This document shows, piece by piece, positions 37,991 through 46,171 of a stretch of DNA of 64,000 bases (within the stretch, counting starts at the first letter, position 1; the number at the start of each line of letters is the position of its first letter). The notes beneath the pieces were generated by a model, which was not told the origin of the DNA, ran no database searches, and saw only the letters and a program-made list of their open reading frames with translations. The DNA is from Fundidesulfovibrio agrisoli (lineage in GTDB: Bacteria; Desulfobacterota; Desulfovibrionia; Desulfovibrionales; Desulfovibrionaceae), in contig NZ_JAKZKX010000003.1 of NCBI RefSeq assembly GCF_022808715.1, positions 186,001-250,000 of the forward strand. Reading direction: 5' to 3'. The translations under genes and the position numbers were made by a program.

Positions 37991-38917
37991 TCAGCCGCCG
38001 CGCAGGCGCGTGCACAGGCTTTTCAGGCGGCCTTTGACGAAGCGCGAGGGCTGGAAGGCCACCGGGGCCGGGCAGCGGGGCACTTCGAAGCCCGTTGCGA
38101 TGAAATCACCGGGGCACAGGGCGGGGAAATCAAGATCTTCCAGCCGGGAACCGGGCAGGGCCCGGCGCATGGCCTCGCGGCCCAGGGGGCTGGCGTCCGG
38201 CGGCAGGCCCAGCACCGAAAGGAGCGCCGCGTCCAGGGCCACGGGATTGGCTGCCGCGCCCAGCAGGCCCAGGGGGTAGGGCTTGCCCTTGGCCGGGCCG
38301 GAGACGTGCATGGCCACCACGCCGTCCACCAGGCTCACCGAGGGGGGCATGGCCAGGCACACGTCCAGGATCATGCTCTCGAAGCGGTTGCCCTTCTCGC
38401 CGTGCACCTGGTGCGCCCAGGCCTTGCGGAACCCGGTGACCGCGCCGAAGAAGTTCTTCACGGCCAGGGTGCAGAACATCTGGTCGTGCACCTTGAAGCG
38501 GGGCAGGTTGACGATCAGCTCCGCGTCCAGGGCCTGGGCCGAGACGCCCACGCAGCCGCCCAGGCTCAGGGGCAGCTTGCGGGTTTGGCCGAGGTTCGCC
38601 AGGCGCGCGCCCGTACCCTTGAGGGCCTGGTCCAGCCCAGAGGCTCGGGCCACGATGCGCGCGGTGCCGAAGGCCGGGGAGTCGCCCACCACAACCCTGG
38701 CCCCGTGGTCCGCCAGGTAGAGGCAGGCGGCGCGCACCACGGCGGGCGTGGTGCAGGAGAGGGCCGTGTTGGAGGGGGCCACCAGGTTGGGCTTCACCAG
38801 CACTTTCGCGCCGTGGGCCGGGCGGCAGCCCGCGCCCTCCAGCAGGCGGCCCACGGCCTCGTCCAGCCCGGGGGAGGCGTAATCCCGCCGGGCCTCAAGG
38901 TATACTCGCTGCGTCAT
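37991..38917 (-). CDS. DUF362 family protein
   Basis: A 308-residue protein matching the DUF362 domain: KVLVKPNLVAPSN, HGARVVVGDSPAFGTAR, DAELIVNLPRFKVHDQMFCTLAVKNFFGAVTG, SLVDGVVAMHVSGP and GLLGAAANPVALDAALLSVLGL. The family occurs often with ferredoxin-type clusters in anaerobes; here no CxxCxxC motif is present. The ATG at 38917 (MTQRVYLEARRD) is preferred to two earlier ATGs because homology starts there. It precedes hypF by 31 bases and is probably co-transcribed. Its biochemical role is unknown. Confidence 0.82.
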   Translation of the reverse strand: MTQRVYLEARRDYASPGLDEAVGRLLEGAGCRPAHGAKVLVKPNLVAPSNTALSCTTPAVVRAACLYLADHGARVVVGDSPAFGTARIVARASGLDQALKGTGARLANLGQTRKLPLSLGGCVGVSAQALDAELIVNLPRFKVHDQMFCTLAVKNFFGAVTGFRKAWAHQVHGEKGNRFESMILDVCLAMPPSVSLVDGVVAMHVSGPAKGKPYPLGLLGAAANPVALDAALLSVLGLPPDASPLGREAMRRALPGSRLEDLDFPALCPGDFIATGFEVPRCPAPVAFQPSRFVKGRLKSLCTRLRGG

Positions 38918-39045
38918 GGCCGCCCACATAGCCGCAAACCCGCCCCAAGCCAAGAAGGCCGGAGCCGCCGGGAGAGGCCTTGCCGCCGGAGGAAGTCTTG
39001 CACGTTTGCCTCATATCGGACGTGGTGAACCGCACCGGCTTCGGT

Positions 39046-39118
39046 CCTGGCCTTCGCCGCGCCGAACTGGCCGATGTTCTTCAAATACACCGGACAGTTC
39101 GGCGCGGCGGGGGCCAGG
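39046..39118. repeat. long hairpin repeat, module H (copy 2)
   Basis: Two 24-base arms (39046-39069 and 39095-39118) match at 22 of 24 positions around a 25-base loop. The minus strand of the loop contains TATTTGAAGA (39078-39087), the same decamer as in the loop of the 24409-24482 hairpin. It lies in the roughly 290-base gap between ilvB and the DUF362 gene, which holds no coding sequence I can support. Confidence 0.8.
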
Positions 39119-39142
39119 GCTGAAGCCTAAACAAGCCGGAGG

Positions 39143-39183
39143 GCCTCCGGCGGCCAAAGGGAGTTCCTCCCTTTGGAATCCCG
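39143..39183 (-). repeat. 41-bp dispersed repeat, module R (copy 2)
   Basis: Inverted copy of 24615-24655 with two mismatches in 41 bases. Read on the minus strand it begins 23 bases after the ilvB stop, forms an AAAGGGAG-GAA-CTCCCTTT hairpin, and is followed by a second stem GCCGGAGG / CCTCCGGC. It may serve as the ilvB 3' end. Confidence 0.85.
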
Positions 39184-39205
39184 TATGGGATGCCGGTGGT
39201 GCCGC

Positions 39206-40924
39206 TTAGGCCATGTTCACCGCCTCGGGCATGTCGCGCTCCACGGGCGTGGCCTGGGCCCTGGGCTCGTGCCCGTGCAGCATTTGGGTGTTGGCCGCGC
39301 CCGGGGGCACCATGGGGAAGACCATGGCCGCCGGGTCCACGCGCACGTGGATCAGGCAGGGGCCGCGGCTGGCCAGGGCGTCGTCAAGTGCGGCCTGGGG
39401 GTCGTCCTGGGCGTCCAGGTCGATGCCGCGCACGCCGAAGGCCCGGGCCAGGGCGGAGAAGTCCGTGCCCGCGGCGTAGCGCGAGGCGCTGCGGCGGTTG
39501 TAGAACAGCCGCTGCTGCTGGGCCACCAGGCCGAGGCACTGGTTGTCGAGCACCACGATCTTCACGTTGGCCCCGGTCTCGGCGAGGGTGCAAAGCTCCT
39601 GGATGTTCATCTTCAGGCTGCCGTCGCCGCTGAAGCAGACCACCTGTGCGGAGGGGTCGGCCAGGGCCGCCCCGATGGCGGCGGGCAGGCCAAAGCCCAT
39701 CACGCCGAGCCCGCCGGAAGTCAGCCAGCGGCCGGGGGCCTTGAAGGGGAAGCTCTGGGCCACGAACATCTGGTGCTGGCCCACGTCGGTGACCACCACC
39801 GCGCCCTCCTCCATGCGTTCGGCCACGGCCGCGATCACGGCTCGGGCGTGGGTGCGCTCGGCGTCGTGCTCCAGGTGGGGGGCGTGCTCCTTGAGCCCGC
39901 GGATGCGCGCCAACCAGCCCCGGCGCTCGCGCGGCTCCGCCAGGTCGGCCAGGGCTTCGAGGAACTGCCCGGCGTCGGCGGCGATGCCCAGGTCGGCGGG
40001 CTTGATGCGCCCGAGCTCGGAGGCGTCCATGTTCACGTGGATGATGCGCGCCTCTGGGCAGAAGGTCGCGGGGTCGCCTGTGGCGCGGTCGTCGAAGCGG
40101 TTGCCCACGGCGATGAGCAGGTCGCACTCGTGCAGGGCGATGTTGGCGCAGGGGTGGCCGTGCATGCCGTGCATGCCCAGATCCAGCGGGTGCCCGGCCG
40201 GGATGGCCCCCAGGCCCATGAGCGTGCTGGTGGCCGGGATGGCGGCCTTCACGGCCAGGCGCAGGGCCTGCGCCCCGGCGCGCACCGCGCCGCCGCCGAG
40301 CAGCAGCACCGGGCGCTTGGCCGCGTTTATCATGGCGGCCGCGCGGGAGATGTCCCAGCCGGAGGCGGCGGGAAGGCGCTCGTCGCGGGGGGCCTGTGCG
40401 GGCATGCCTTGGGCGGGCACGGGCTGGCACTGCACATCCTTGGGGATGTCCAGGAGCACGGGGCCGGGACGGCCGGAGGCGGCCACGGCGAAGGCCTCGG
40501 CCAGGGCCTCGGGAAGCTCGGCCGCGCTGTCCACGCGACGGCTCAGCTTGGTGATGGAGGCGGTGATGGCCACGATGTCCACCTCCTGGAAGGCGTCGGT
40601 GCCGATCATGGGCAGGGGCACCTGCCCGGTGATGCAGACGATGGGCACGCCGTCGCGCCGGGCGTCGGCGATGGCGGTGACCAGGTTGGTGGCCCCTGGG
40701 CCGGAGGTGGCGAAACACACGCCGGGCCTGCCGGTGAGGCGGGCCATGCCCTGGGCCATGAAGGCCGCGCCCTGCTCGTGGCGGGCCAGCACGTGGCGGA
40801 TGCCCTTGGTTTCGGCCAGGGCGTCGTAGATGGGCAGGATGGAGCCGCCGGGTATGCCCGCGACCACGCGCACGCCCTGGCGTTTGAGGAATTCGATGAT
40901 GTAGCGGGCGCCGGTGATGCTCAT
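39206..40924 (-). CDS. ilvB: acetolactate synthase large subunit
   Basis: A 572-residue ThDP/FAD enzyme for the first common step of valine, leucine and isoleucine synthesis. RHEQGAAFMAQGMAR carries the ThDP-activating Glu. GPGATNLVTAIADA, QVPLPMIGTDAFQE and the Mg-ThDP motif GDGSLKMNIQELCT ... LDNQ are intact. GGGAGG precedes the ATG at 40924. The regulatory small subunit (ilvN) is not adjacent. A branched-chain-rich leader peptide and attenuator hairpin lie upstream, so expression is probably controlled by charged Val/Leu tRNA. Length is normal. Confidence 0.95.
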   Translation of the reverse strand: MSITGARYIIEFLKRQGVRVVAGIPGGSILPIYDALAETKGIRHVLARHEQGAAFMAQGMARLTGRPGVCFATSGPGATNLVTAIADARRDGVPIVCITGQVPLPMIGTDAFQEVDIVAITASITKLSRRVDSAAELPEALAEAFAVAASGRPGPVLLDIPKDVQCQPVPAQGMPAQAPRDERLPAASGWDISRAAAMINAAKRPVLLLGGGAVRAGAQALRLAVKAAIPATSTLMGLGAIPAGHPLDLGMHGMHGHPCANIALHECDLLIAVGNRFDDRATGDPATFCPEARIIHVNMDASELGRIKPADLGIAADAGQFLEALADLAEPRERRGWLARIRGLKEHAPHLEHDAERTHARAVIAAVAERMEEGAVVVTDVGQHQMFVAQSFPFKAPGRWLTSGGLGVMGFGLPAAIGAALADPSAQVVCFSGDGSLKMNIQELCTLAETGANVKIVVLDNQCLGLVAQQQRLFYNRRSASRYAAGTDFSALARAFGVRGIDLDAQDDPQAALDDALASRGPCLIHVRVDPAAMVFPMVPPGAANTQMLHGHEPRAQATPVERDMPEAVNMA

Positions 40925-40986
40925 GGCTGACCTCCCTGGGTTGTCGTCCGTGTGGACGGCGGGGGAGGACTCCGGCCTTGAAATGG

Positions 40987-41020
40987 AAAACCCCCGCCGG
41001 TGGCCACACCGGCGGGGGTT
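40987..41020 (-). promoter_or_regulatory. transcription attenuator of ilvB
   Basis: A perfect 14-bp stem, AACCCCCGCCGGTG (40989-41002) with CACCGGCGGGGGTT (41007-41020), and a four-base loop. On the minus strand it is followed by TTTTCC, so it works as an intrinsic terminator. It lies 22 bases after the leader peptide stop and 62 bases before ilvB. A competing antiterminator stem was not evident by eye. Confidence 0.82.
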
Positions 41021-41042
41021 GAAGATCGGGTTTACAGTCCTA

Positions 41043-41123
41043 TCAACACACGCGAGTAGCGGCCTGACACTTGGTCATGCGTACTACTACGAGGGATAGA
41101 ACGGTGGCGGCGATGCGTTTCAT
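41043..41123 (-). CDS. ilvB leader peptide
   Basis: A 26-residue peptide, MKRIAATVLSLVVVRMTKCQ then AATRVC, with a ribosome site AAAGGT just upstream of the ATG at 41123. Ile4, Val8, Leu9, Leu11, Val12-14 and Val25 make it rich in the end products of the IlvB pathway, with the run LSLVVV in the middle. This is the layout of ivbL/ilvL-type leaders, where ribosome stalling at Val/Leu codons prevents the downstream terminator from forming. The peptide itself need have no other role. Confidence 0.78.
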   Translation of the reverse strand: MKRIAATVLSLVVVRMTKCQAATRVC

Positions 41124-41142
41124 TTCGATTACCTTTCGGTGA

Positions 41143-41171
41143 TTGCTACGCCCGGTGCGGCGGGCTGTCAA
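41143..41171 (-). promoter_or_regulatory. candidate promoter of the ilvB leader
   Basis: On the minus strand TTGACA (41166-41171) and TAGCAA (41143-41148) are 17 bases apart. The -35 is consensus, the -10 is weak. The predicted start would fall close to the leader ribosome site, leaving almost no untranslated 5' end, so the true promoter could lie further upstream. Confidence 0.4.
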
Positions 41172-41367
41172 GATTGGAATCGCGGGATTATGTCTTGTTG
41201 TAGTCTCCTGGCGGGCCTGCTCCGGGCGGGGCGCTGACCTGCCCGGTATTTTTCGGCCCACTGAACGTGAGAAGGTGGCTACTGGCGACGAAAAAGGAGC
41301 CATGCTTATAACTTTCAGAAGAGCAGATGGTGAAGATCTTCTGCGAGGCCGACCGTGAATCACCCAC

Positions 41368-41676
41368 CTATGTGATGGGATAAAGCACGACACCCACACG
41401 TTCAATGTGATCGCGCAATTGTGCATGGGCTAGTTGGCTAAACACCGAAAGATCGATGACGTACGGCAGGTCAAGCTCATCGAGTTCGTCGAGTATCCGA
41501 TCCTTTTCCTTCTGGGGGATACCCTCGCCATAAAGGGCTAGGTCGATATCCGAACCCGGCTTGTAGGTCCCTTTGGCACGCGATCCATACAGCACCACTT
41601 TCTCGACATTGGGGTGCTTTGCGAAAACCGATCTGATTTTCTCGATCGTCTGCTCGCTAAGTCCGAACAACATCAT
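41368..41676 (-). CDS. MNT-type nucleotidyltransferase, probable antitoxin of a HEPN/MNT pair
   Basis: A 102-residue minimal nucleotidyltransferase (MntA / HI0073-like). VVLYGSRAKGTYKPGSDIDLALYG contains the GSRAKG and D-x-D catalytic signature. In known pairs this enzyme neutralises the HEPN RNase toxin, by adenylylation in characterised cases. The start is uncertain among several ATGs; 41676 follows GGGGATGG and overlaps the upstream HEPN gene by 20 bases. Base composition is clearly lower in GC than the neighbouring ilvB and umuC genes, which suggests transfer. Confidence 0.85.
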   Translation of the reverse strand: MMLFGLSEQTIEKIRSVFAKHPNVEKVVLYGSRAKGTYKPGSDIDLALYGEGIPQKEKDRILDELDELDLPYVIDLSVFSQLAHAQLRDHIERVGVVLYPIT

Positions 41677-42097
41677 CCATCCCCGAGTGATCATAGAGGA
41701 CACTGAATCTCTTGGCCATCTTTAGAAAGGCAGGGTGGTGTTCCTCCAGGATTCTGCCGACAATCTCTTGGGCTGTCTCCTGGTCGTAGGTGTGGGACGA
41801 GAGATTCCTATCCCTGATCATCGTCATCCACGTTTCGCCATCTTCAATCAGGCCATTCCTGAACGCCTCTCGGACGGCACCTCGTGAACCTACGACGTCT
41901 CTGACGCCTTGATACTCAAGATAATCCTTCAAGACGTTCCACGCCAGTTCATGCGTGAACTCGAATGACTGGATAACTCCCTGTTCTTCCAACGTCGTGA
42001 GATCTCGCTCCCCGGCCAGCTTTGCAGCGTCGGAAAGAGTCTGAAGCGCCTTCAGATAGTTGTCAAATCGCTGTTTCCAACGGATATCTTCCGACAT
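41657..42097 (-). CDS. HEPN-domain protein (HI0074-like), probable toxin of the HEPN/MNT pair
   Basis: A 146-residue all-helical protein of the nucleotidyltransferase substrate-binding family. FDNYLKALQTLSDA, FTHELAWNVLKDYLEYQG and MIRDRNLSSHTYDQETA are typical. R-N-L-S-S-H within RDRNLSSHTY matches the Rx4-6H active-site motif of HEPN RNases, so it may be an active toxin. It is translated first and overlaps the MNT gene. Its lower GC sets it apart from the surrounding core genes. Confidence 0.85.
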   Translation of the reverse strand: MSEDIRWKQRFDNYLKALQTLSDAAKLAGERDLTTLEEQGVIQSFEFTHELAWNVLKDYLEYQGVRDVVGSRGAVREAFRNGLIEDGETWMTMIRDRNLSSHTYDQETAQEIVGRILEEHHPAFLKMAKRFSVLYDHSGMDDVVRT

Positions 42098-42257
42098 GAC
42101 TAATCTCCGTGGCCCCGGCGTGAAGTGTGCGGAGAGAACTCAAGGATTCCGCAACTTCCGCATTCAGCGCTGCAATGTTTTCCTGTGGGGTGATCAACAA
42201 ATCAGGGTTGAAGCCGCAATTAACTCCCCACAACCATTTCCAGATACCCTGCCGCAC
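42063..42257 (-). other. possible gene remnant between umuC and the HEPN gene
   Basis: An open frame of 64 codons beginning with GTG, whose product includes FNPDLLITPQENIAALNAEV and a Ser/Leu-rich segment. Its composition looks protein-like rather than random, but I do not recognise it. It overlaps the HEPN start by 35 bases and has no clear ribosome site. A 3' fragment of a lost gene or an upstream component of the islet are both possible. Confidence 0.25.
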
Positions 42258-42287
42258 AATGGTTTACAAGAGCAGGCAAGATTCTCC

Positions 42288-43547
42288 TCACGCCCTGGCC
42301 ACGGGCAGCTCCTCCCAGACGGTGGTGTAGCGGGGCGAGCGCCTCCCCTGGCGCATCCGCCAGGTGCGCTCCACGCCGCAGGCCGCCGGGAACAGCGTGT
42401 CGCGGCCCCAGCGGGCGTTGATCGTATCCAGGGCGGCCATGAGCCTGCCGCCGCGTTCGTCCGGCGCGTGCAGCAGGGAGAGCTGAGCGCCCTGCGCGGG
42501 CTCGATGCCGCAGAGCATGACCCCGGCCTTCTTGTAGCGGAAGCCAGGGCGGAAGATGCGCTCCAGCACGGCCGCGCCCTGGGCGATCAGGCGCGGGGTG
42601 TCGTCGGTGGGCGGGTCCAGGGCCTGGCTCTGGGAGGCGCTGTACTGGGGCTCTCCCTCGATGAAGGTGTTGGTCTGCACGAAGACCAGGATGGAGGCGG
42701 CGCGGCTCTTCTGGGCGCGCAGCTTCTCGGCCGCGCGGGAGATGTACTGCCCCAGGGCCTCGCGCAGGTGCTCCAGGCTGGTGACGGGCCGCCCGAAGGA
42801 GCGCGAGGAGATGATGCTCTGCTTGGGCTTGGGGGCCAGCTCCAGGGGCAGGCAGGGGGTGCCGTGCAGCTCCAGCCAGGTGTGCAGGCCGCCCACGGTC
42901 ATGGCCTTGCGCACGAACTCGCGGGGCAGGGCCATGAAGTCCAGGGCGGTGCGCACCCCGCGCTCGCGCAGGCGGCGGCCGTGGCGCGGGCCTATCCCCC
43001 AGACGTCCTCCACGTCCAGGCGGGCCAGCAGCTCCCGCCGGGCCTCGCCCTCGGGCAGGACGAGCACTCCGCGCATGGAGGGATCCTTCTTGGCCAGGCG
43101 GTTGGCGGCCTTGGCCAGGGTCTTGGTGGGGGCCACCCCGATGGAGACCGGGATGCCCGTGTCGCGCCGCACGCGCTCGCGGATCATCCGGGCGTGGGGT
43201 TCGGGGCCGCCGGGCAGGCCGTCCAACTCCAGGAAGGCTTCGTCGATGGAGTAGACCTCCATGCGCGGGGCGAGCGCCCCGGCGGTGGCCATCACCCGGG
43301 CGGACATGTCGCCGTAGAGGGTGTAGTTGGAGGAGAACACCGCCACCCCGGCCCGGGCGCAGCGCTCCCGGCACTTGAACTCCGGCTCGCCCATGCGGAT
43401 GCCCAGGTCCTTGGCTTCCTGGGAGCGGGCGATGACGCAGCCGTCGTTGTTGGAGAGCACCACCACGGGCCGCCGGGCCAGGGCCGGGTTGAAGGCGCGC
43501 TCGCAGGAGGCGTAGAAGTTGTTGCAGTCCATCAGCGCGAAGAGCAC
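42288..43547 (-). CDS. umuC: Y-family DNA polymerase V catalytic subunit (UmuC)
   Basis: A 419-residue translesion polymerase. FALMDCNNFYASCERAFNP (with the catalytic Asp), VLSNNDGCVIARSQEAK, YSIDEAFLEL (with the paired Asp-Glu) and SIGVAPTKTLAKAANRLAKK are the family motifs. The C-terminal little-finger region extends to about residue 350, and the last part resembles UmuC rather than DinB. Its start overlaps the umuD stop by 16 bases, so the pair is translationally coupled. Length matches UmuC (about 420). Confidence 0.95.
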   Translation of the reverse strand: MLFALMDCNNFYASCERAFNPALARRPVVVLSNNDGCVIARSQEAKDLGIRMGEPEFKCRERCARAGVAVFSSNYTLYGDMSARVMATAGALAPRMEVYSIDEAFLELDGLPGGPEPHARMIRERVRRDTGIPVSIGVAPTKTLAKAANRLAKKDPSMRGVLVLPEGEARRELLARLDVEDVWGIGPRHGRRLRERGVRTALDFMALPREFVRKAMTVGGLHTWLELHGTPCLPLELAPKPKQSIISSRSFGRPVTSLEHLREALGQYISRAAEKLRAQKSRAASILVFVQTNTFIEGEPQYSASQSQALDPPTDDTPRLIAQGAAVLERIFRPGFRYKKAGVMLCGIEPAQGAQLSLLHAPDERGGRLMAALDTINARWGRDTLFPAACGVERTWRMRQGRRSPRYTTVWEELPVARA

Positions 43548-43960
43548 GGCGCGCCTCCTCCGCCCGTAAGGCGGTGGATGACGTGGGTGGCCACGCCCCA
43601 GATCTCCACGGCGTTCTCCTCGTTCAGGGGGATGGGGGCGAAGTCAGGGTTTTCGGGGGCCAGCACCAGCAGGCCGCCCAGGCGCTTGAGGCGCTTCACC
43701 GTGAGTTCGCCGTGCACGGCGGCCACCACCACATGGCCGGGCCTGGGCTCCACGGAGCGGTCCACCACCAGCAGGTCGCCCGAGGCGATGCCCGCGCCGC
43801 GCATGGAGTCCCCCTGGACGCGGATGAAGTAGGTGGAGGCCGGGTTGCGGACCAGGTGCTCGTTCAGGTCCAGGCGCTGGTCCAGGTAGTCCTCGGCAGG
43901 CGAGGGGAACCCGGCCGGGGCCGTGGCCAGGGGCAGCGGAAGGGGCGTATGTCCTTGCAT
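43532..43960 (-). CDS. umuD: UmuD, self-cleaving subunit of DNA polymerase V
   Basis: A 142-residue S24-family protein. The cleavage region AGFPSPAEDYLDQRLDLNEHL (residues 16-36) closely resembles UmuD of enterics, with A16-G17 as the predicted scissile bond. The catalytic dyad is intact: S52 (GDSM) and K89 (ELTVKRL). RecA-stimulated cleavage would yield UmuD', which activates UmuC. The ATG at 43960 directly follows a candidate SOS operator and promoter. This intact S24 domain contrasts with the two degenerate CI-like proteins at 33.6-35.1 kb. Confidence 0.95.
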   Translation of the reverse strand: MQGHTPLPLPLATAPAGFPSPAEDYLDQRLDLNEHLVRNPASTYFIRVQGDSMRGAGIASGDLLVVDRSVEPRPGHVVVAAVHGELTVKRLKRLGGLLVLAPENPDFAPIPLNEENAVEIWGVATHVIHRLTGGGGAPCSSR

Positions 43961-43965
43961 GACGA

Positions 43966-43996
43966 TGTGTATAGTCTTGCGATACACAAATGGCAA
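43966..43996 (-). promoter_or_regulatory. umuDC promoter with overlapping palindromic operator
   Basis: On the minus strand TTGCCA (43991-43996) and TATACA (43968-43973) are separated by exactly 17 bases. A 7-bp inverted repeat, TGTGTAT-N9-ATACACA (43966-43972 with 43982-43988), covers the -10 and spacer. Position and gene content suggest the LexA operator, although it is not the E. coli CTGT-N8-ACAG box. Confidence 0.65.
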
Positions 43997-44028
43997 GTCT
44001 GAACGCACATTGCTCGGCGGCGGGCCGC

Positions 44029-46053
44029 CTACTGTTCGGGGTGGTCGTCGGCGAAAGTGGAGGTGGTGGCGTCGGCGAACCAGAAGTTGTTCTTGCCGCG
44101 GCCCTTGGCCCGGTACATGGCGGTGTCGGCGTGGTTGAGCAGCTGGTTGGCGGTGGCGCCGTCCTGGGGGGAAATGGCGATGCCGATGCTCGCGCCCACG
44201 CGGACCGTGGTTCCGCCGATGTCGAAGGGTTCGGCGGCCGCCTCCAGCATGCGCGTGGCGATGGCCGCGGCCTCGTCCGGACGGACCAGGTCGATGAGCA
44301 CGGCCACGAACTCGTCGCCGGCGTAGCGGGCCAGGGTGTCGTTGGCGCGCAGGCACCCGCCCAGGCGGCGGGCCATGCGGCGCAGCAGATCGTCGCCGGC
44401 CACGTGGCCGTGGGTGTCGTTGACGCGCTTGAACTCGTCCAGGTCTAGGAAGAGCACGCCCACCTTGGTCTGGTTGCGTTCCGAGGTGGCGATGGCCTGC
44501 TCCAGGCGGTCGGCCAGCAGCAGACGGTTGGGCAGGCCGGTGAGCCCGTCGTGGAAGGCCAGCTCGCGGATGCGCTCCTCGCTGCGGGTCTTTTCCGTCA
44601 CGTCGGTGATGACCAGCAGGTAGCCCCTGCCGCCGCGCCGCCCGGCCACGGGGCTGAAGTTGAGCTCATAGAGGCCCTGCTGCCTGGGCAGGGCGGTGGT
44701 CAGGCGGATGCGCCCGGAGTCACGCAGGATCTCCATGCCGGGCCATCCCTCCGGGACGGCGCCGCCGCCCGCGAGGACCTCCTGCCAGGGCTTGGAGACG
44801 ATGTCGCGCAGGGGGAGCCGGAAGAGGTCCTCGGCGACGCGGTTGACGCGCAGAACGCGGCCGTTGGCGTCGAGCACCAGGAGCGCCTCCTGCACGGAGT
44901 TGAAGGTGCGCTCCCAGTCCTCCGCGGCGCTGCGCAGGGAGGCCAGGGTCTGCTTGAGGCGCACCGAGAGCTGGAAGAAGGCCCGGGCCAGCTTGCCGAT
45001 CTCGTCGTTGGAGCGCATCTTGCGCAGGGCGTCCAGGGCGCTGGAGGCGAAGGGCCGGGTGAGCGCGCCGCCGGGTTTCTGCAGATCCTGGCTGATGATC
45101 TGGGCGGCGGCCTCCAGGGCTTCGAGGGGGCGGGCGATGCGGCGCATGGCCAGCAGCCCCGCAGGAATCACCAGGGCCAGCACGGCCACGAAGAAGACGC
45201 CCACGGCGAGCAGGGCCTCGTCGAGGTTGGCGAAGGCCTCCTTGGTGCCCACCTGGGCCAGCACGTGCCAGCCCAGCTCCGGCACCTTGCGTGAGGCGAT
45301 GAGCATCTCCACGCCCTTGCTGTTGACCGTCTCCCCCACGCCCTCGAAGCCTTGGAGCGCCTTGTCCAGGAAGAGGTTCTGCCCGTGGCTCAGGGAGGTG
45401 AATATCCTGCCGCGCTCCGGATGCATCAGGAACTGGCCGGAAGCGCTGACCACGTAGACGTAGCCGCCCTTGCTCATCCTGCGCCCGCCCTCGCTCAGCG
45501 CGTGGGGGGAGAAGAGGTTCAGCGAAGCGCAGACCAGGCCCAGCATCTTGCCGCCCGGGCCGAATATCGGGGCGGCCACGGTCATGACGGGGAGGCCCGT
45601 CCGCGCGGAGAGGTAGGGCGGGCTCAGCACCGCGCGGCCGCTGCTCATGGCGCCCTGGTAGTATTCGCGGTAGGCGAAGCTCTCGCCTGCGAGCTCGGGG
45701 TGCGCGGGGTAGTCCGTGAGGAAGATGCCCGCCGGGTTGAGCAGGAACAGCCCGTTCTCGAACTGGGGGAACAGCCGGAACTGCAGCCGCAGGTAGGCGC
45801 GGAGCCTTTCGACGTCGGAGGCCGCCAGGGCGTCCAGGGGCAGGTTGGCGGCGATGGCCTCCGTGTCGCGGATGCTGCTCTCCATGTATTTGCGGATGTC
45901 GTTGGCCACGCCGTCGGCTTCCGCCACCAGCCCGTCGAAGACCACTTGCCTCAAGGCCGCCTTTTGGTAATTTAGCAGAAAGAGGCTCGTCCCGGCGATG
46001 ACCGCCAGAACAAGTCCCGAAAGAAGAAGTGTGGCCTTTGAATGCAGCTTCAT
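44029..46053 (-). CDS. membrane sensor diguanylate cyclase (Cache-HAMP-PAS-GGDEF)
   Basis: A 674-residue inner-membrane protein. A first helix (about 8-28), a periplasmic double-Cache sensor (about 35-270) with [30 protein letters not shown], and a second helix (about 280-302) are followed by HAMP, a PAS domain (about 385-500, ending [16 protein letters not shown]) and a GGDEF domain (510-665). The active loop reads YAGDEF rather than GGDEF. A product-binding I-site RxxD (RAND) lies five residues before it, so c-di-GMP feedback control is likely. It is divergent from the DUF255 gene. No ribosome site is obvious at the chosen ATG. Confidence 0.9.
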   Translation of the reverse strand: MKLHSKATLLLSGLVLAVIAGTSLFLLNYQKAALRQVVFDGLVAEADGVANDIRKYMESSIRDTEAIAANLPLDALAASDVERLRAYLRLQFRLFPQFENGLFLLNPAGIFLTDYPAHPELAGESFAYREYYQGAMSSGRAVLSPPYLSARTGLPVMTVAAPIFGPGGKMLGLVCASLNLFSPHALSEGGRRMSKGGYVYVVSASGQFLMHPERGRIFTSLSHGQNLFLDKALQGFEGVGETVNSKGVEMLIASRKVPELGWHVLAQVGTKEAFANLDEALLAVGVFFVAVLALVIPAGLLAMRRIARPLEALEAAAQIISQDLQKPGGALTRPFASSALDALRKMRSNDEIGKLARAFFQLSVRLKQTLASLRSAAEDWERTFNSVQEALLVLDANGRVLRVNRVAEDLFRLPLRDIVSKPWQEVLAGGGAVPEGWPGMEILRDSGRIRLTTALPRQQGLYELNFSPVAGRRGGRGYLLVITDVTEKTRSEERIRELAFHDGLTGLPNRLLLADRLEQAIATSERNQTKVGVLFLDLDEFKRVNDTHGHVAGDDLLRRMARRLGGCLRANDTLARYAGDEFVAVLIDLVRPDEAAAIATRMLEAAAEPFDIGGTTVRVGASIGIAISPQDGATANQLLNHADTAMYRAKGRGKNNFWFADATTSTFADDHPEQ

Positions 46054-46171
46054 GGTGTTTCGGGATGCATGCTACGCGGTTTCCGGCCGGATTTCCACGG
46101 AGGGAAGCCCGTATTTTTCTCTAGGCGTCACGGCGTTCCAGCCCCAGCCGCCCACCACGCAAGGAGGCTCC

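Noticed and set aside
41143-41358. 71-codon open frame divergent from the ilvB leader
   Set aside because: Begins with a non-ATG codon without a ribosome site and crosses the candidate promoter. The product has no recognisable motif.
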